NCBI GenBank assembly: GCA_004154925.1
Contig: QJNS01000199.1
Coordinates: 62,001-126,000 of the forward strand
From: Monosporascus cannonballus
Taxonomy: Eukaryota > Ascomycota > Sordariomycetes > Xylariales
DNA: 64,000 nucleotides
Direction of reading: 5' to 3'
The notes under the pieces were generated by a model that was not told where the DNA came from, made no database searches, and was given only the letters and a program-made list of their open reading frames with translations. Made by a program: the position numbers and the translations under genes. Of this stretch, positions 46,401 through 59,002 are shown in pieces (the stretch's first letter is position 1; each line of letters opens with the position of its first letter).

Positions 46401-48760
46401 GACTATGCTGCCGAGGTAGTAGAAGAGACCTTCAGATGTCTTGTACTTCTCGAAAAGGTCTATCAACCGAACCGGACCTAGCAGGTCCGAGTACTTGGTC
46501 GCCACTTGGACAACTGTCTGGAGGTTCTGGCGGATGTTGGCTTTCATCATGGCATCAAGGCAGTCGAAAGACTGCTCCACAGAAAGCTGTCCGAAGTAAT
46601 TGATGAGCCATTCCGGGTTGTAGTTCGGCGTACCGGGAATGCCAACGATAACCCGCTTGACGGCCTCCGGGTCTTCATAAAGCTCGAGCGCCTTTTGGTA
46701 CAAACCGGCTTGTTCGCACAAGGTCGCTATACGCTGCTTGTCGAAATGGGTGAACATCTGATTACTTAAAATCGCATCCGCAACCTGAGGGGCGTTGATG
46801 AGGTTCATCTCCAGGAGACGGGTCTGCAAATGACCGTGCTCAGGGTTGTTATCCTTGAGCGCGTCAAGCAGGAAAGCCGTCGCTTGTTGAACGAGACCCT
46901 GAGCCTGGAAGACGTCGACAACCCGCTGGAGATCGACGAGAGAACCACCCTCGTTATTAGCCAAAGTGGTGGCGAACTCGGCACCCTTCTCGGGGTTCGT
47001 GCGGACAATGGCCTGCAGTAGGGAGATCCAGTCTGGCTGGTACCCGGTTTGGCTGGCATATGGTATGATCTTCTCGAACTGGCCAAGCTCAGCAAAAGCT
47101 GGAATGACCTTATGAGGCGCGTTGGCCTTGAGGTAAACAACCAGCGCCAAGTTAATGTCATGGGGCCGAACTTGGTCACCAAGCTCCTCGCAGAAGTCGA
47201 GTTTGCCTTCCTTCAGCCATTTCTCGAGCAGATGCTTGCGGCCTTGGGCCAAGACAGGGGTTGCGAGTTCGAGCGTCTCCGTCTTGTTCAGGGGGGTCGT
47301 CTTGTCGAGAAGCATGCCGAAATATTGGAGAATAACGGACATCTTGCCCGGCTGTTGCGGAATAGTCTTGAACCTGTTGATCGTTTCGGGTGTTCGCAGG
47401 AAACCCCTGGGTGAGTTAGCGGCAACCTTAGCCGCACCCTCGTAATCACCGGCGTTCAACATCTGCTCAAACTGTCGAGCATACAGATCATCGGCACCGG
47501 GGAGACCAGCTCGGGAGGCCATCTTGACGGCGATTTCAGTGTTGGCAGGATTCTGGAGGAGATACTGAATCATGGTCGTGTCGTCGACTGAGACAAAGAG
47601 CACCTGGCCCTTCCGGTTGATACCCACGATGCCAGCAGACTCGGAATCGGCGCAAGTGGTAAAGATGGTCTCGCTCGAGATACGGTTCATGAAAATGCAA
47701 GTGCCGGTTTCGAGGTCGTAGAGATGGATGAAACCGTACTTGGTCACCATGTAGACGATGCCGTACTTGTGGGAGACTTGCATGGCAACGGGGAAGTCGT
47801 TCGTAGCTTCTGGAGGAAAGAAGATATCCACGGCCTTCTTTGGGAAGGGCGCGTTCGCTTCCGGGTGGTCAATCTCGACGATGTGTAACTTAGCGCCCGT
47901 GGCTGTTCGGGCAGCGAAGGAGAAGAGCTTGGTATCAGCGGGCTGGCCCTCTAACCGCAGGGTACCGAATGTGGCAGCATGACCTTCAATGTTCTGGCTG
48001 ATACCGCGGTCCATCGAATACAGCTGCATGTTTCCGACGACGCGACCCTGCTGCTGGGTGATGCCAACAAGGACCATCCATTTGCCCTCGCTGTTGATAC
48101 GGTAGTTGATAATTTGATGGCCCTGGTAAGCACGCCTTTGTCAGCAAGCCAAATCATGCAAGTCCCTTCTCGACCAAGATGAGATTGTTAGCGTATACAT
48201 ACAACAAGGTTGGGATTGCGCTTGAAGACCTCGACGGGAGAAGCCTGAGTAGGATCGAAGATGTCCCAGTGGTAGACAGCCGTCTCTGTAACCAAGCCGA
48301 GGGTGGTCTCGCTTATCCACTTCCAGAAAGAAACGTCGTCGTTCATGGTGGCCGACTTCAGCTTGGCCTTCTTCTCGAGATCGAAGACCTGCAGCGTCCT
48401 CTGTTGAGCGCGGAGGGCGATGATCTGTTTCGACCAGTGCATGATGGCACTGTCGGCCTTGATCGGGCGGCGAGTAACATTGTTGTTGTCCTTCAGGTCA
48501 ACAATGACGACTTCGGGCTGGGCTTGTTCGCTCTTCTTTTCTCTTATGCAAATGAAATGGTCCGACTCTAGTGTCTAACGAGATGAGATAGGAGGTCAGC
48601 TTAGATTCCACAGCGAAGGGCATCCAAATAGTTAGGCGAAAGGAAGTGAGGTGGATGCGGTCGAGGAACTCACGCATGAGTTGAAACCAATGACAGAGCT
48701 GTCGACACCAATACTGCCGAGTTGCAGCAGCTCGTTAAACTTAATGGGAAGCGGAGCCAT
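43483..48760 (-). CDS. CHC1: Clathrin heavy chain
   Basis: Triskelion-forming coat protein for endocytosis and trans-Golgi traffic. Exons: 48674-48760, 48203-48574, 43887-48122, 43483-43833; 5046 nt, 1681 aa, the normal family length. MAPLPIKFNELLQL begins the N-terminal beta-propeller (to about 350), where light adaptor boxes bind; it is followed by the linker and the alpha-solenoid of clathrin heavy-chain repeats (about 540-1560). The last exon holds the trimerisation end (MPYMINLLCQQTKELASL) and a short Pro/Gln/Gly tail ending PQPTGYGF. Introns are 80-99 nt (first), 80 nt (second) and 53 nt (third). The junction LRY|FVDIG is conserved. No truncation. Its stop codon is followed in frame by a zinc-finger ORF, described separately. 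Confidence 0.95.
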
Positions 48761-50590
48761 TGCTGCGAGTTGACATGGAGATTGGTCTGAAGATGAGAAA
48801 GACGTGCAGTGCTTGCTGGTTGGTGATGGGTCGCAAAGGCGGCGCAGCTGCTGCGGTTGACGTCTCGTATCGTTGCGGTTTTGCTGAAGCGACAGCTCCT
48901 AGTAATAGGGGACTGCCGGGGGTATGCAATGGTGTTATCCCTGGTATGGTTGAAAATACACAGGAAGGCGAAGAAGGGTAATGTACGAAGTATTAGGGTG
49001 AAATCAAGAAAAGACCAAGAGGAGGATTACGTAGTGTCCACCTTGGCCAAAGTAGGAATAATGGTGAAATGAAGACAAGAAGCGCGCTGTGGAAAGACCT
49101 CAATTGTGGCAGGATTGAGGTGGGAGCATGCTCCAGCTCGTCAAAATGGTTGTCCGGGATAAGCGCACAGTTTGTCAATGTGCTGTTCCGAGGTGGAGAG
49201 GAAAGTTGGAAGGCGGTTTGTTGTGATGGAAACTCTGGATATTCAGGAGTCAGGAAGAAATATAATTAAGGCAGGGTATGATCCGTTCTTGGGGGAAGGC
49301 TCCCAGATTTCGGGTTTACCTGTCCGCAAGAGCTGGCAGGGCGACTGGCGACTGACTGGTTGGCTGAAACAAACTTGGCAAGGGGAAAGTCGCAGTCTAC
49401 CATAGTAGTATGCTCAGGCGTGTAAACGAAAGATGCGAGAGCACAGACCACTTAACGTTAGAAGCTGGGAGCTACGAATTACATGCCTCCCTACTACTGT
49501 AGGTGTGTCCCATATGCATACGCGCACATATATGTAAACATCGTGATGGAACATTGCCTGCTGGAGCAACCTGAGCACTGAGACCCTTAGGTACGCTCAC
49601 TGGGAGAGAAATTCTACTATCATCTTGCTGCATGTCGACATTCCCTGGCAATTCACCCTTTTGGGGTGCTTAATACAAGTGCTTAAAACGTCAAAACATC
49701 ACAAAATGGCGGGCTATGTATCAGGATTTACGAAAATTCGCAGCCCAGTGCTGGTCATAACGTGTCAGTACACAAGGTTATAACCAGAGGCTGACATCTC
49801 CCTCGTCTGCCCGAACCATCAGCCACCCATTGCACAGATCGACAAGTACGTCTACCTGCACGCATTGGCTGCTGCGATGCCCAAGCGAAGGTAGCGTAGA
49901 GAGCACCATCACACCACTCACGACGCCCTTCACCGCTCTTCGACAGCTCCAACATGGTATACACCTGGTCCGGACACTCAGACATTCTAGTAGCCAGCCG
50001 CAATTGCTGTCGAGGATGTACGTTCAATCATTGCGATCCTTCTCACGGCTCCCTGAGAGGAGAAGAGGAGCACCGCACCCAAGATTGTTCGTTGGGAGTT
50101 TTGTTCTCCATTCTGTCCGAGAACTTTTTCAGTGGTCATGGGCGATCGCCCAGAAGAGGACACCTCGCACCAAATAATCGAGTCTCGAGAATGTTGATAT
50201 TTTTGCGTTGTTCATATAATGTAAAAGAAAGGGAAAAGAGAAGAAAAAAGGGCCAAGATTCGCGTTCGGGATTTTTATCATGTCGCTCAAAGCCGGGACC
50301 GGTTACCTAGGAGGCTAGAGGGCTCATACAGTATTACATAACAAAACACTGTACGTGGTTTCCGGTACTCATGCTCGTCACCTGCAGCGCCTAGCATCGG
50401 CCCGTTGTTACGTACTGTAGGGTTAGAGATCTAATCCAGGGCGTTCCCGGAGCGGTTATTGTGGGGGCTCATCCCCGATATTGTCTCTGCTAACTTGCCC
50501 TGCTTGCTTTGTACTTTATACATAACACCCAACTACTCGTTTCACACATCGTCAAGCAGGATTTTCGTTTGCTATTCCATATCTTATACG
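48761..50590. other. Divergent intergenic region, clathrin and FMP32-like promoters
   Basis: About 1.8 kb between the start codons of CHC1 (-) and the CCDC90-family gene (+). Only short ORFs of unremarkable composition are present. Confidence 0.45.
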
Positions 50591-51553
50591 ATGGCGACTG
50601 CAGGTGCAAGCGCCGTACGATCGCTTCCCCAATTTCTCCTCCCCCGGCTTAGCTGGAAGGGGGGACAAGCAGTATCGTTGCAGGTGTTACGAGCCGCAAG
50701 CCTTCCCCTACCCCACGAGAGCAGTCAGCCCTGGCAGTCTCCCATATCACCGCCGGCGGCGGCAACGATACGTATCCCGTGCAAGCCGTCGCCATGTGCG
50801 CCGTCAGGGCGGCCTACAATGCAATCCCCGATTCTCAGCAACCCGGCGTTGCGGAGATCGTTCCACGCCACCGTTGCCCGTCCTAGGGATCACCACTTCG
50901 ACACTCTGAAGTTCGTCCAGCGGCTTCGGAGCGAGGGATTCACCGAGGAGCAGTCAGTGGCCATGATGAGGACGCTGAACGACGTCATCGAGGAGAGGTG
51001 AACCACCCGCGCTCCGAGCTGCCCGCTCGCCCCCCCTTTTCCCAGCACCGGCTCTCGGCCCGAGACCTTCTCCCCCGCTTAAACCGCTAGGCTAACGTCG
51101 GCATGATCGTGTGCGAACCGCAGCATCCAGAACCTGACGCGCACGATGGTGCTGCGCGAGGACGCGGCCAAGGCGACGTACACGCAGAAGGTGGACTTCG
51201 CGAAGCTGCGGTCGGAGCTGCTGTCGGCGGACAACACCGAGTCGAACACGACGCGCGCGGCGCACGAGCGCCTGACCAACGACATCACCAAGCTCAACAA
51301 CCGCCTGCGCGATGAGATCGGCCGCACCCAGGCGTCGGTGCGCCTCGACCTCAACCTCGAGAAGGGCCGCATCCGCGAGGAGACGGTCAGCCAGGAGCTC
51401 AAGATCAAGGAGACCGAGACCAAGATCGAGCAGGAGCTCGCCGCCCTGCGCGAGAAGCTCGAGCAGGTCAAGTTCCAGACCCTCCAGTGGCTGATGGGCG
51501 TCTGCACCGGCTTCGCCGCCCTGATGCTCGGTGCCTGGAGGCTGCTTATGTAA
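50591..51553 (+). CDS. FMP32: Mitochondrial MCUR1/CCDC90-family coiled-coil protein
   Basis: Member of the DUF1640/CCDC90 family (MCUR1 in animals, Fmp32 in yeast), inner-membrane proteins linked to respiratory-complex assembly and calcium-uniporter regulation. Exons 50591-50997 and 51124-51553; 837 nt, 278 aa. Residues 1-95 form an Arg/Ser/Pro-rich mitochondrial presequence ending near RRSFHATVARP. The family head HHFDTLKFVQRLRSEGFTEE and the helix to TLNDVIEE then join, across a 126-nt intron, SIQNLTRTMV. A long coiled coil of Lys/Glu/Arg heptads covers about 150-255, and a C-terminal TM helix (WLMGVCTGFAALMLGAWRLL) ends the protein, the typical single-pass tail. Role is inferred from the family. 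Confidence 0.88.
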
Positions 51554-51797
51554 TTCCTATGTGCGGGATCGCGGTTTTGCCGCACGGTAGCCGTGTAGGA
51601 AGTCGGGTTCTTTTAGACGTTTAGTTTGAAAAACCTAGGCGAGAGTTTTCCACCTCCTAATGATCTTCAAGGGAGATCCTGGTGCGTTGACGGCTGAGAC
51701 TTTTCGGCAGCATCTTGCAGCGCGAGCGTAGAACCATTCCTGGCCTCTAGGCTAAACCCCGCGATCGTCCGGAATCGGGCTCCTTTGCGTAGCTCAT

Positions 51798-52205
51798 CTA
51801 AACCCTAGCTTGAGAAAAGAGCGCTCCAGAAGTCCTTACTTCATGGTCCGCCTCAGCTGTTCTCGAAACCTTCACCACATCGAACGGCACTAGCCAGCTT
51901 AGCATTCCAGCCGCCTGAGTGCCTGGGCTGAACTGAGTTCCGAACCCCGCGACAGCCCGGGACCGTAAGCTAACCGGTGGCCGGGGTTGTCTGCAAGCGC
52001 ATTGGGAATCGCCTCTAAGCTTATATCCCCAAACAGCGCCGCCTTGTATCACATGATAAAACAGCACCATGTCCACAGCCGGACCCTTTGCAGCGACCCA
52101 TAGGGCATCTATACCCTTGAAGGAGGGCTCGGCCGGCCTGAAGAACACCTCGCGCACGCCCGTGCGTGTCCCGGGTCTAACGGGCCGTATACGATAACAG
52201 GGCAC
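51798..52205 (-). pseudogene. Remnant of an alpha/beta-hydrolase gene
   Basis: The beginning of this ORF reads like the N-terminal part of fungal alpha/beta hydrolases: SFKGIDALWVA, then VDMVLFYH, which should be followed by the oxyanion-hole HGGG. Instead the sequence runs HVIQGGAVW, and a more family-like continuation (GGALFGDISLEAIPNALADN) lies in another frame immediately after. There is no nucleophile elbow or catalytic His. It looks like a frameshifted, truncated copy. It could also be a chance resemblance. Confidence 0.35.
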
Positions 52206-52596
52206 CGTTACCGACCCTGTCTCGAAAATATATGGTCATCAGAGATTATTGATTCCGCTCTGGCCTCTCTACCCACTTATCCACGTACTTCGGAGGTCAT
52301 CAGGATGACATAGTGACCATGCCAGCGAAATATCGCGACGTAAAAGTCACACTTGAATCTCCTCTATAATTGAGGATCGGTCATGTCCCAATGTACTATT
52401 ACCACATAACTAGGTATCATTCTCGTGATTGTACAACCAGTATGCCCGCTCTCCCGCCAAAAAAAAAAAAAAAGAAAAAACTCCAATCCCCAAGCATGCG
52501 TGATAACGGCCCGAGCCCCGTCGGCGTCTTATGACTACTTAATTAACAATCTAAGTAAGTTAGGAAAGGGGCCTATCGACAACGACAACAGCAGAC
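52206..52596. other. Intergenic, includes A-rich run
   Basis: An A-rich tract lies at 52460-52478. No gene. Confidence 0.4.
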
Positions 52597-54395
52597 TCAT
52601 TCATACACCAAGTCCTTCATCCGTCTCTCGACCATGTCCCTGCCTTCCGGTGTATCCCAGACCTGGTGCGGGGCCTCGTCGACGACGTCCCAGTTTTGCA
52701 GGTTGCGCGTGATGTGGGTCAGGTCTCTCTGCTTGTCCTCCCACTCGCTATCTTTTCGGATCTCGAGGCCGGAGCTGACTACGGTCAGGGCTACGTCGGG
52801 GTACTGGATAGCTCTGCTGCTCGCCACGTCCCGCTTCGAAAGCGTGGTAGCCACGAGGTTTTCCTGCAGTTTGGCGAAGACGAATTTGCCCGTCTGGTAG
52901 GCAGAGCGGCCCCAAACCCGGTCCGCCCTCGAGCGGCCTTGGAACAGAGCACCTGGAATGCGGTCGAGGCCCAGGGGGGATAGTATGCCCCGGATCCACA
53001 GGAGGAAGCCCCTTACGGGGGATCCAACGCGATCTAAAAGATCCTCGTGTAGAGGATCGATGAGTAATAGGCCCTTCACCTCATTTCCGTGGCGGGCGGA
53101 GAAGATTCGGGAGTAAATGGATCCAATACCAGCGCTCACCAGAACTAATTGGCTTTTAGCTGCAATCTCGGCAGGTCTTCAGCAGGTATCGATACTCACC
53201 CCAAGGACCATCTTCACCAGCTCGAGCCAATGCCTCACTTACAGCCTCGACTGCCATCCCAGCCGACAACGGTGATGGGGCAGTATCACTCTATCGTAAG
53301 TTAGCACTTGCGCTTCGAGAGCAGTTGCCGTCACTTACCCAAGCTAGTCCAGGGCGGTCGGCGAAGCAATACCGGCTAATTGATCCGTTCTTTAATGCAT
53401 TCTCCGCCAACTGCCACAAGCCATCCTCGACGGTGCCCTCCCCGCCCTCTAGTAAGACGGTGGGTAGCTCGGCGCCCTTCGAATTCGTTCCATTCCCATG
53501 GCAGTAGACGTGGATCATGTACTTATCTCCATCGACCCAGTACAACCCGCCAGGGGGTGTCAGACTCGCATCGAGCGAACGGAGCATGAGGGTGCATGTT
53601 ACGAGGAATACCACTACCGTCAAGACCGCCATGAATATGGTAGAGACCAAGACAGCGGACCATTCGCCGAGGGTACGCCGCGTTTCTGCCCGACCCGTCA
53701 ATCGCTCCTCCTCTTCGCTCTTGCCCCATTCCACCAAGCGGTCGGTGACTAATGTCCATATGGCCATCAGGAGAGCCCCTGTGCCCGGATTAGTATTGCT
53801 TTTCGTAGCGACGGTGTTTCATATATCTCCCGCTTACACAGCACGCTAACCATGCCAACCCAACCCTCTTCGTGTCTCGTTTTCTCCACAGCGAGGAGCA
53901 GGATCGCATCGATCAATAAAAGTCCAGCCATTACGATGCTCAAAATACGAATGGCTTTCGACGGGATCGCGAAGAAGATCAGGGTAAAGAGCAGATTTGC
54001 AAGCGCCAAGCTGGCATAGCTGAAGGGGAAGAAGCATGAACCGCGCGTGTGGAATCCCGGCGGGGTGACGAAGGTTGATACGAGCAAGATAGTGAACCAG
54101 AAGAAGCTAAGCAGCGTGAAGAATATGGTAAGATATCTGACAACGCATACGCTCCAGAGGTTATAAGGGGTGACCTAGTATGCGATGTCAGCAGCCGTTA
54201 ACAGAGAATCCAGGATAGAAGGAACTCCAGTACCGCTGGATCATCCGGGCTCAGATAACTGGTGCCCTCGACTCGATTCGGTAGTAGCCGGGTATGCTCA
54301 TCCGGTACATCGTCTTGGGCCTGTGTGTCCCGCGTAGAGGCGGGCCCTTGACCCTCGCCCTCATCATTATCTGGTCCTCCCCAGAGGCTCTTCAT
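52597..54395 (-). CDS. Multi-TM protein with alpha/beta-hydrolase-like domain
   Basis: Exons: 54234-54395, 53838-54174, 53339-53778, 53200-53290, 52597-53144; 1578 nt, 525 aa. An acidic cytosolic N-terminus is followed by about five TM helices (roughly 64-89, 101-124, 129-150, 164-182 and 204-230). After these comes a hydrolase-like region: YMIHVYCHGNGT (oxyanion-loop position), then VLVSAGIGSIYSRIF at 344-358 where the nucleophile elbow belongs, LLIDPLHEDLL (acid position) and APHQVWDTPEG (possible His). The elbow has Gly349 where the catalytic Ser of G-x-S-x-G is expected, so activity is doubtful. This is a conserved fungal membrane-protein type of unknown function, often labelled only integral membrane protein. 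Introns of 51-89 nt are all supported by frame. Confidence 0.75.
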
Positions 54396-55716
54396 CTCGC
54401 AAGAAATACAGTAACGATTAATGAACTACGGGTCTTCCGGGAAAATTGCTGTCTGGGCAGGGAATGTAGAGTTCAAGATCACAGAGCTGTCGGAGTAATC
54501 GAAGATGCTCAGCTGCGTAGGCCTCACGAACAATGGCACAAAAAAGGACGAAAAAAGAAGAGGACTCAATTAATTAGAGGCATCATAGGTTGCCGCCATA
54601 ATGCCATAAAGAAAACCAGGAATAATCACGAGCCATCATAGAGGAGACTTTGCTCCGTCCTGTAATGGAATCGTCGTGGAATCGTAGTAGCAATGAGCGA
54701 TGATGATGCAGAATCTTTACGTCATTACTACCTAGCACCCCAAGCCCCCACTCACCCAGTATCCCCCCAAGATACTTACCCCATACCCGTGGTCAGTCGA
54801 CACCAGTCGAAACAGCCATGTTGCTTCAGTCGGCCTTGTGCTGCTCCATTGATGGACGTCTTTAAAACACACCCGAAATATTACTCGCGGATCCATGTAT
54901 GTCTCTAAATTTCCATCTCATCCCGACTTGTTCCTTTTCACTTTTCCGATTGGCCAGCGCTTTCCCGGTAGGTTCTTATGGGGTCCACATGCATACATAG
55001 ATTCGATCTAAATCTTTAAGTACCGAATCTAGACTAAATCGGGGAGCTGCATCTAGCCAAGAAGTAGATAAGTGTATCAACTGCCGATTCTGTATGCATG
55101 ATCGATCGTCATCCCAAGGATCGATTTATGGTTGGCGATTATTAGAGATGTTCTCATCAGGCGTTGATTCCGGTGAAACCTTTCTCCAACAGTTGAGGAA
55201 TTCGAATAGACAAGCAATCTATTTCTAAGTTTAACATTCTGGCGCCTCCCACCCCAAAAAAAGAAAAAAAAATTGTCCCGTCATCTCATTTAAGACATGT
55301 CTGTATCCCTCTCCGGATGTACGGTGTCTCGCAGAACCCCCACGCCAGATATACATTTCAGACCTGCTGTGTTTTATGTTTGCTTAAGACTACCTTCTCC
55401 TATAAGGCAGAGTTCGTTTGGCTTCGAAATCAAGACAAGTGGGTAAAACCCCCAACATAGATATAAAGCAAGTTAAGGGCACGACACATGACGGGAATCG
55501 CAAAGCCATTGACGCAGTAACAAGCGGCCACTTGGTCTCAGTATGCATCCGCATTGATACATCAACTCCACAGGTCGGTATCCTCTCTGATACTGCTCAT
55601 GGCAATACTACTCGACGTCGACGTTTGGCTAACACTCGGTTGCGAGCCTTGGGATGTCTGGGAGCCCCGGAGCCCCGGTTGTATGGCTGCCGCAGTTTTT
55701 TGTGCTGTTCGACTTT
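54396..55716. other. Intergenic, no gene seen
   Basis: Promoter side of the multi-TM gene and 3' side of the 399-aa orphan gene. A short A-rich run lies at 55256-55271. ORFs up to 126 codons show no recognisable features. Confidence 0.4.
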
Positions 55717-56916
55717 CTACATCGTAACCTTTTCTAGCCCAGGACCTCTTCCTAGGGGCTTAATGGCCTCGGGCGACAGCGCACCAACCGGCCAATGAAG
55801 CCTGGCACTCGCTGGGGGATCATCAAAGGCAATGCCAGCCTTTCTATAGGCATCCGTCTTATGATACTTCAAGGCTTGTGGTGATAGCTCGGACACCGAA
55901 ATCCGATCTTTGAGTTGCAAGAACCAATTGCCCTTTCCATATTCGCCCTTGGTTTTATTCATATAAGCGGGTTTGCCCTCTCTTTTCCCTGAGTCGTTAG
56001 TTGTAGAGATTATACTAGGTTGGAAATATCCGTGCGAGGCCGACCTGCGGTGGAAAGGATCCCTTTCGGGCAGGTAAGAGGCTGATGAGAAATCAGAAGG
56101 GTCGGGACCCACATCCTCATCGTTAAAGGATACCCGCGTGCTCTTGTGATGGTGCCTCTTTGACGGCGGTCCAGTTCTTCGGATTGAATCTGAATGTTTG
56201 AATCTCCTATCGACGAGTGGCACACCTGAGCTCGAAGCTGGTCGTTCTGGGTCAATGGCCCTTACAAGTGCGATCTGCGATGCGCTAAAACGAGATGCTC
56301 CTTTGTTTGGACCGAATGAATTGCGCTTCAGTCCGCCTATGGAGTGCCTCTGGAGGAAGTTGTGATCCCCAAATGATGAACTCTTCAGCGCTTTATGCGA
56401 CCCATCCAGTCGTTCTAACCTGTCATCGTCTTGAAGTGGAAGCTGTCCACTTTGCGCATGATGTGAGGACAAGCTCGACATAGCGCCCCGGCGGTGCTTT
56501 GTCCTAGCCTCGAGCACGTCCTTGGAAAAGGATTTGCGGCCAGGTGCTTGGTCGGGCTGAGAGTTGGTGCTAGACACTAAGTCTTGGCCGATCAAGGTCA
56601 TGTATGGGTCGGGGTCTCTTCCGAAGAAGAATGGATCTTCGAGTCCGGCAGTCCGGGCCCTACCCAGAGTATCTGGAGAGAAACTGCATATCTCGCCAAG
56701 TTGATCCCAAGTCGTCTGTCCAGCCCTAGATGAAGGCTGGTAAGGGGAGGGCTGAATGTTACTTCCGAGGTTTGTCGGGTAGGAAAAGTTTCGAAGAATA
56801 GGAGGATCGAACCGTTGAGGAGTGGCTGGAGCTTGGCCCGGTATGATATCGTCTTCCCGAGGTGTTCCAAGGACAACTGGCAGTTTGTGCTTTTTGAAAC
56901 GTGCAAAGAGGACCAT
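55717..56916 (-). CDS. Orphan Ser/Arg-rich protein, 399 aa
   Basis: Intronless. The ORF is open further upstream (to 57180), but I choose the ATG at 56914-56916: MVLFARFKKHKLPVVLGTPR looks like a true N-terminus, whereas the upstream 88 codons read as untranslated leader. The protein is mostly disordered, rich in Ser, Arg, His and Pro, with basic clusters (RTGPPSKRHHHKS) and many SP/RxxS sites that suggest phosphorylation. The C-terminal about 70 residues (WFLQLKDRISVSELSPQALK...) are more ordered. No family recognised. Confidence 0.65.
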   Translation of the reverse strand: MVLFARFKKHKLPVVLGTPREDDIIPGQAPATPQRFDPPILRNFSYPTNLGSNIQPSPYQPSSRAGQTTWDQLGEICSFSPDTLGRARTAGLEDPFFFGRDPDPYMTLIGQDLVSSTNSQPDQAPGRKSFSKDVLEARTKHRRGAMSSLSSHHAQSGQLPLQDDDRLERLDGSHKALKSSSFGDHNFLQRHSIGGLKRNSFGPNKGASRFSASQIALVRAIDPERPASSSGVPLVDRRFKHSDSIRRTGPPSKRHHHKSTRVSFNDEDVGPDPSDFSSASYLPERDPFHRRSASHGYFQPSIISTTNDSGKREGKPAYMNKTKGEYGKGNWFLQLKDRISVSELSPQALKYHKTDAYRKAGIAFDDPPASARLHWPVGALSPEAIKPLGRGPGLEKVTM

Positions 56917-59002
56917 CGTGTCCAGAAATAGGGGCTGTGGACCATAGAGAACGCCAAAGGTGACCAATGGAAGCGTCAAATGGCAAATAGCTGGTAATCG
57001 ACGCGAAGTAGTGTACGAAGTTTTCGCCAGGCACAATGTCTCGTACGAAACGGCTGGTGTATCCCGAAAGTAAACGACTACAGTCGAAGTAATCAAAGGG
57101 CTTGCTGGAATAGACTCATGGGGCCTTCGGTCTACTCTACGGTTCGGCCGGAGCCATATCATCAAGGCTGTATATGTCACAAGCGTAGAGTTCCGGCGAG
57201 TGAGTACTGCGAGCCCCTATGATACTCAGACCAGCACAAGGGTGTACTTTTCAAGCAGAAGAGGGAAAAGGAACAGCCGAGAAACAATACTAAAGAACGG
57301 CAGTGGATGAAGGTCAGCGTGGTTGGAAGAAAAGATACAGGAGTAGGCTTCTCCAATTGGAGCTTCCGTGACGAGATATCCGGGAATCTAGTTTGGCGAT
57401 TGTTTAGCCGCGCATATGAATACCCATCTGAACAACCTTGGATATTAACGGAAATATGAGTAGGAACATTGATGGAAGTTGCGGCGAGGCCTCAGCAACT
57501 GGGGACGTCAAAGGCCATCTATGTGCAACATGGGATGGACGGAAACTGGAAAGAACCACTAACAGAACTTCTAGACTAGTAGGCAGAAGGAGCTCTCGAT
57601 CAGATAATGCACCCCGCTCCGCATGGTTAGACACCATCATAAGTTATCACGCGTAGTTCACTCGTGCCTTCCGCCGAATTATGCCTAGAGTTGCTAGGTA
57701 GTTACCTACTTACTACCTTCATGGTAATCCTGTCACCTAGCCAATAGAGACATATTTGCAGGCACGATCTCCAGCTCTGTGAAGATAGAATGTACAACTC
57801 GAGCAAAACATCTAGGGTCGATCGCAGGCTGATGAGACTGATTAGTCCGTTATGATCTGGAGATGTGAAGGGGCGGATAACGAAGATATCCATAGGCGCT
57901 TCTTAACAGACATACCCTGGACATCTGGAGCTGTTCTACGCGTAAACACTGAGAGTCTCAATGGGATGTCACGGTTTCTCGTGCCAGCAAGAGCTTTTGA
58001 CACGATTGGGTTGACGGGACTCGCCGAAGCCAATACTGTGGCACTCGCTACCTACATACACCCATGTGTCCATCCCCCCTCACCCAGCAGCCCTAGTTAT
58101 ATGCAGGTAATTTGGTATGTAATAATGTGAAGAGTCTATTCAGATCACCAAGGGTATCATATAAAGACTTCAGGAGACCCGGGCCTAACTAAGGGGTCAC
58201 TTATACAAGTTAGCCAGTCGGAACAGTATAATTAGCTTAGTGGATACCTTTAACCACTATAAAAATACCCACTACCTAGTAGGTAAGAATGCGTACCCCT
58301 CTTAAGGGTACATGTATTACATCGAAGTGTTTACTGCGTCCGCGGATACTTCTGTAGCCCGTATATGAATTCCCTGGTGCATAATCCCAAATTTAAACTA
58401 TATAAATCCTTTGGCAGATATGGCGCACTGGCACAATCGACCATCATTGGTCTGCCCTCTGGTTTAAAAAGGACGGGAAATTTTGGTCAACAATATAGGT
58501 ACGAAGTGTTGCCTATAATACATGGGGATGCGGAGTATCCACAGCAGGAAGCGACCCTTGTCCCTGCTAGCCCCACCTGACCCGATACCTGGAACAGAGA
58601 CCCCATCGGCTGCCGCTTCTTAGGCAAGAACCAGAGCTCTCCGATAATAACTAGGGTAACGAAAGGTATCACCAAGCTGCGATTACGGTTACCTGTAAAT
58701 ACACAAGCGAGCTCGCCCTTCCTCACCAAGTCTCTAACTCTGACGTTGTATGGCTACTTCTTCATAACGTGTCTCCCTGCACCCCTACATACTTACTTCC
58801 GCGCCGCTACGCCCAGCCTCCCATATTGCCACTTTCCCGTTGGGATCCCTGGATTAATATACTGTAACGTATCCCGCATCCCCGGCTAGTCACTCGGGCC
58901 GTGGCGAGATACCGATATGCCACAGAGGCCGGCTTGATCCTGCCATAGTTACCTATAGCCAACCATCTCACTATACGAGGCAAGGGAAGGCGAGGAAGAG
59001 GA
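56917..59002. other. Intergenic, no gene seen
   Basis: Divergent gap between the 399-aa orphan (-) and the 385-aa orphan (+). Only short, unconvincing ORFs; no RNA gene recognised. Confidence 0.4.

Noticed and set aside
58230..58260. tRNA A-box-like TTAGCTTAGTGG
   Set aside because: No B box within the expected distance.
58930..58950. Resemblance to the start of 18S rRNA (ttgatcctgcca)
   Set aside because: Similarity ends after a dozen bases; no rRNA follows.
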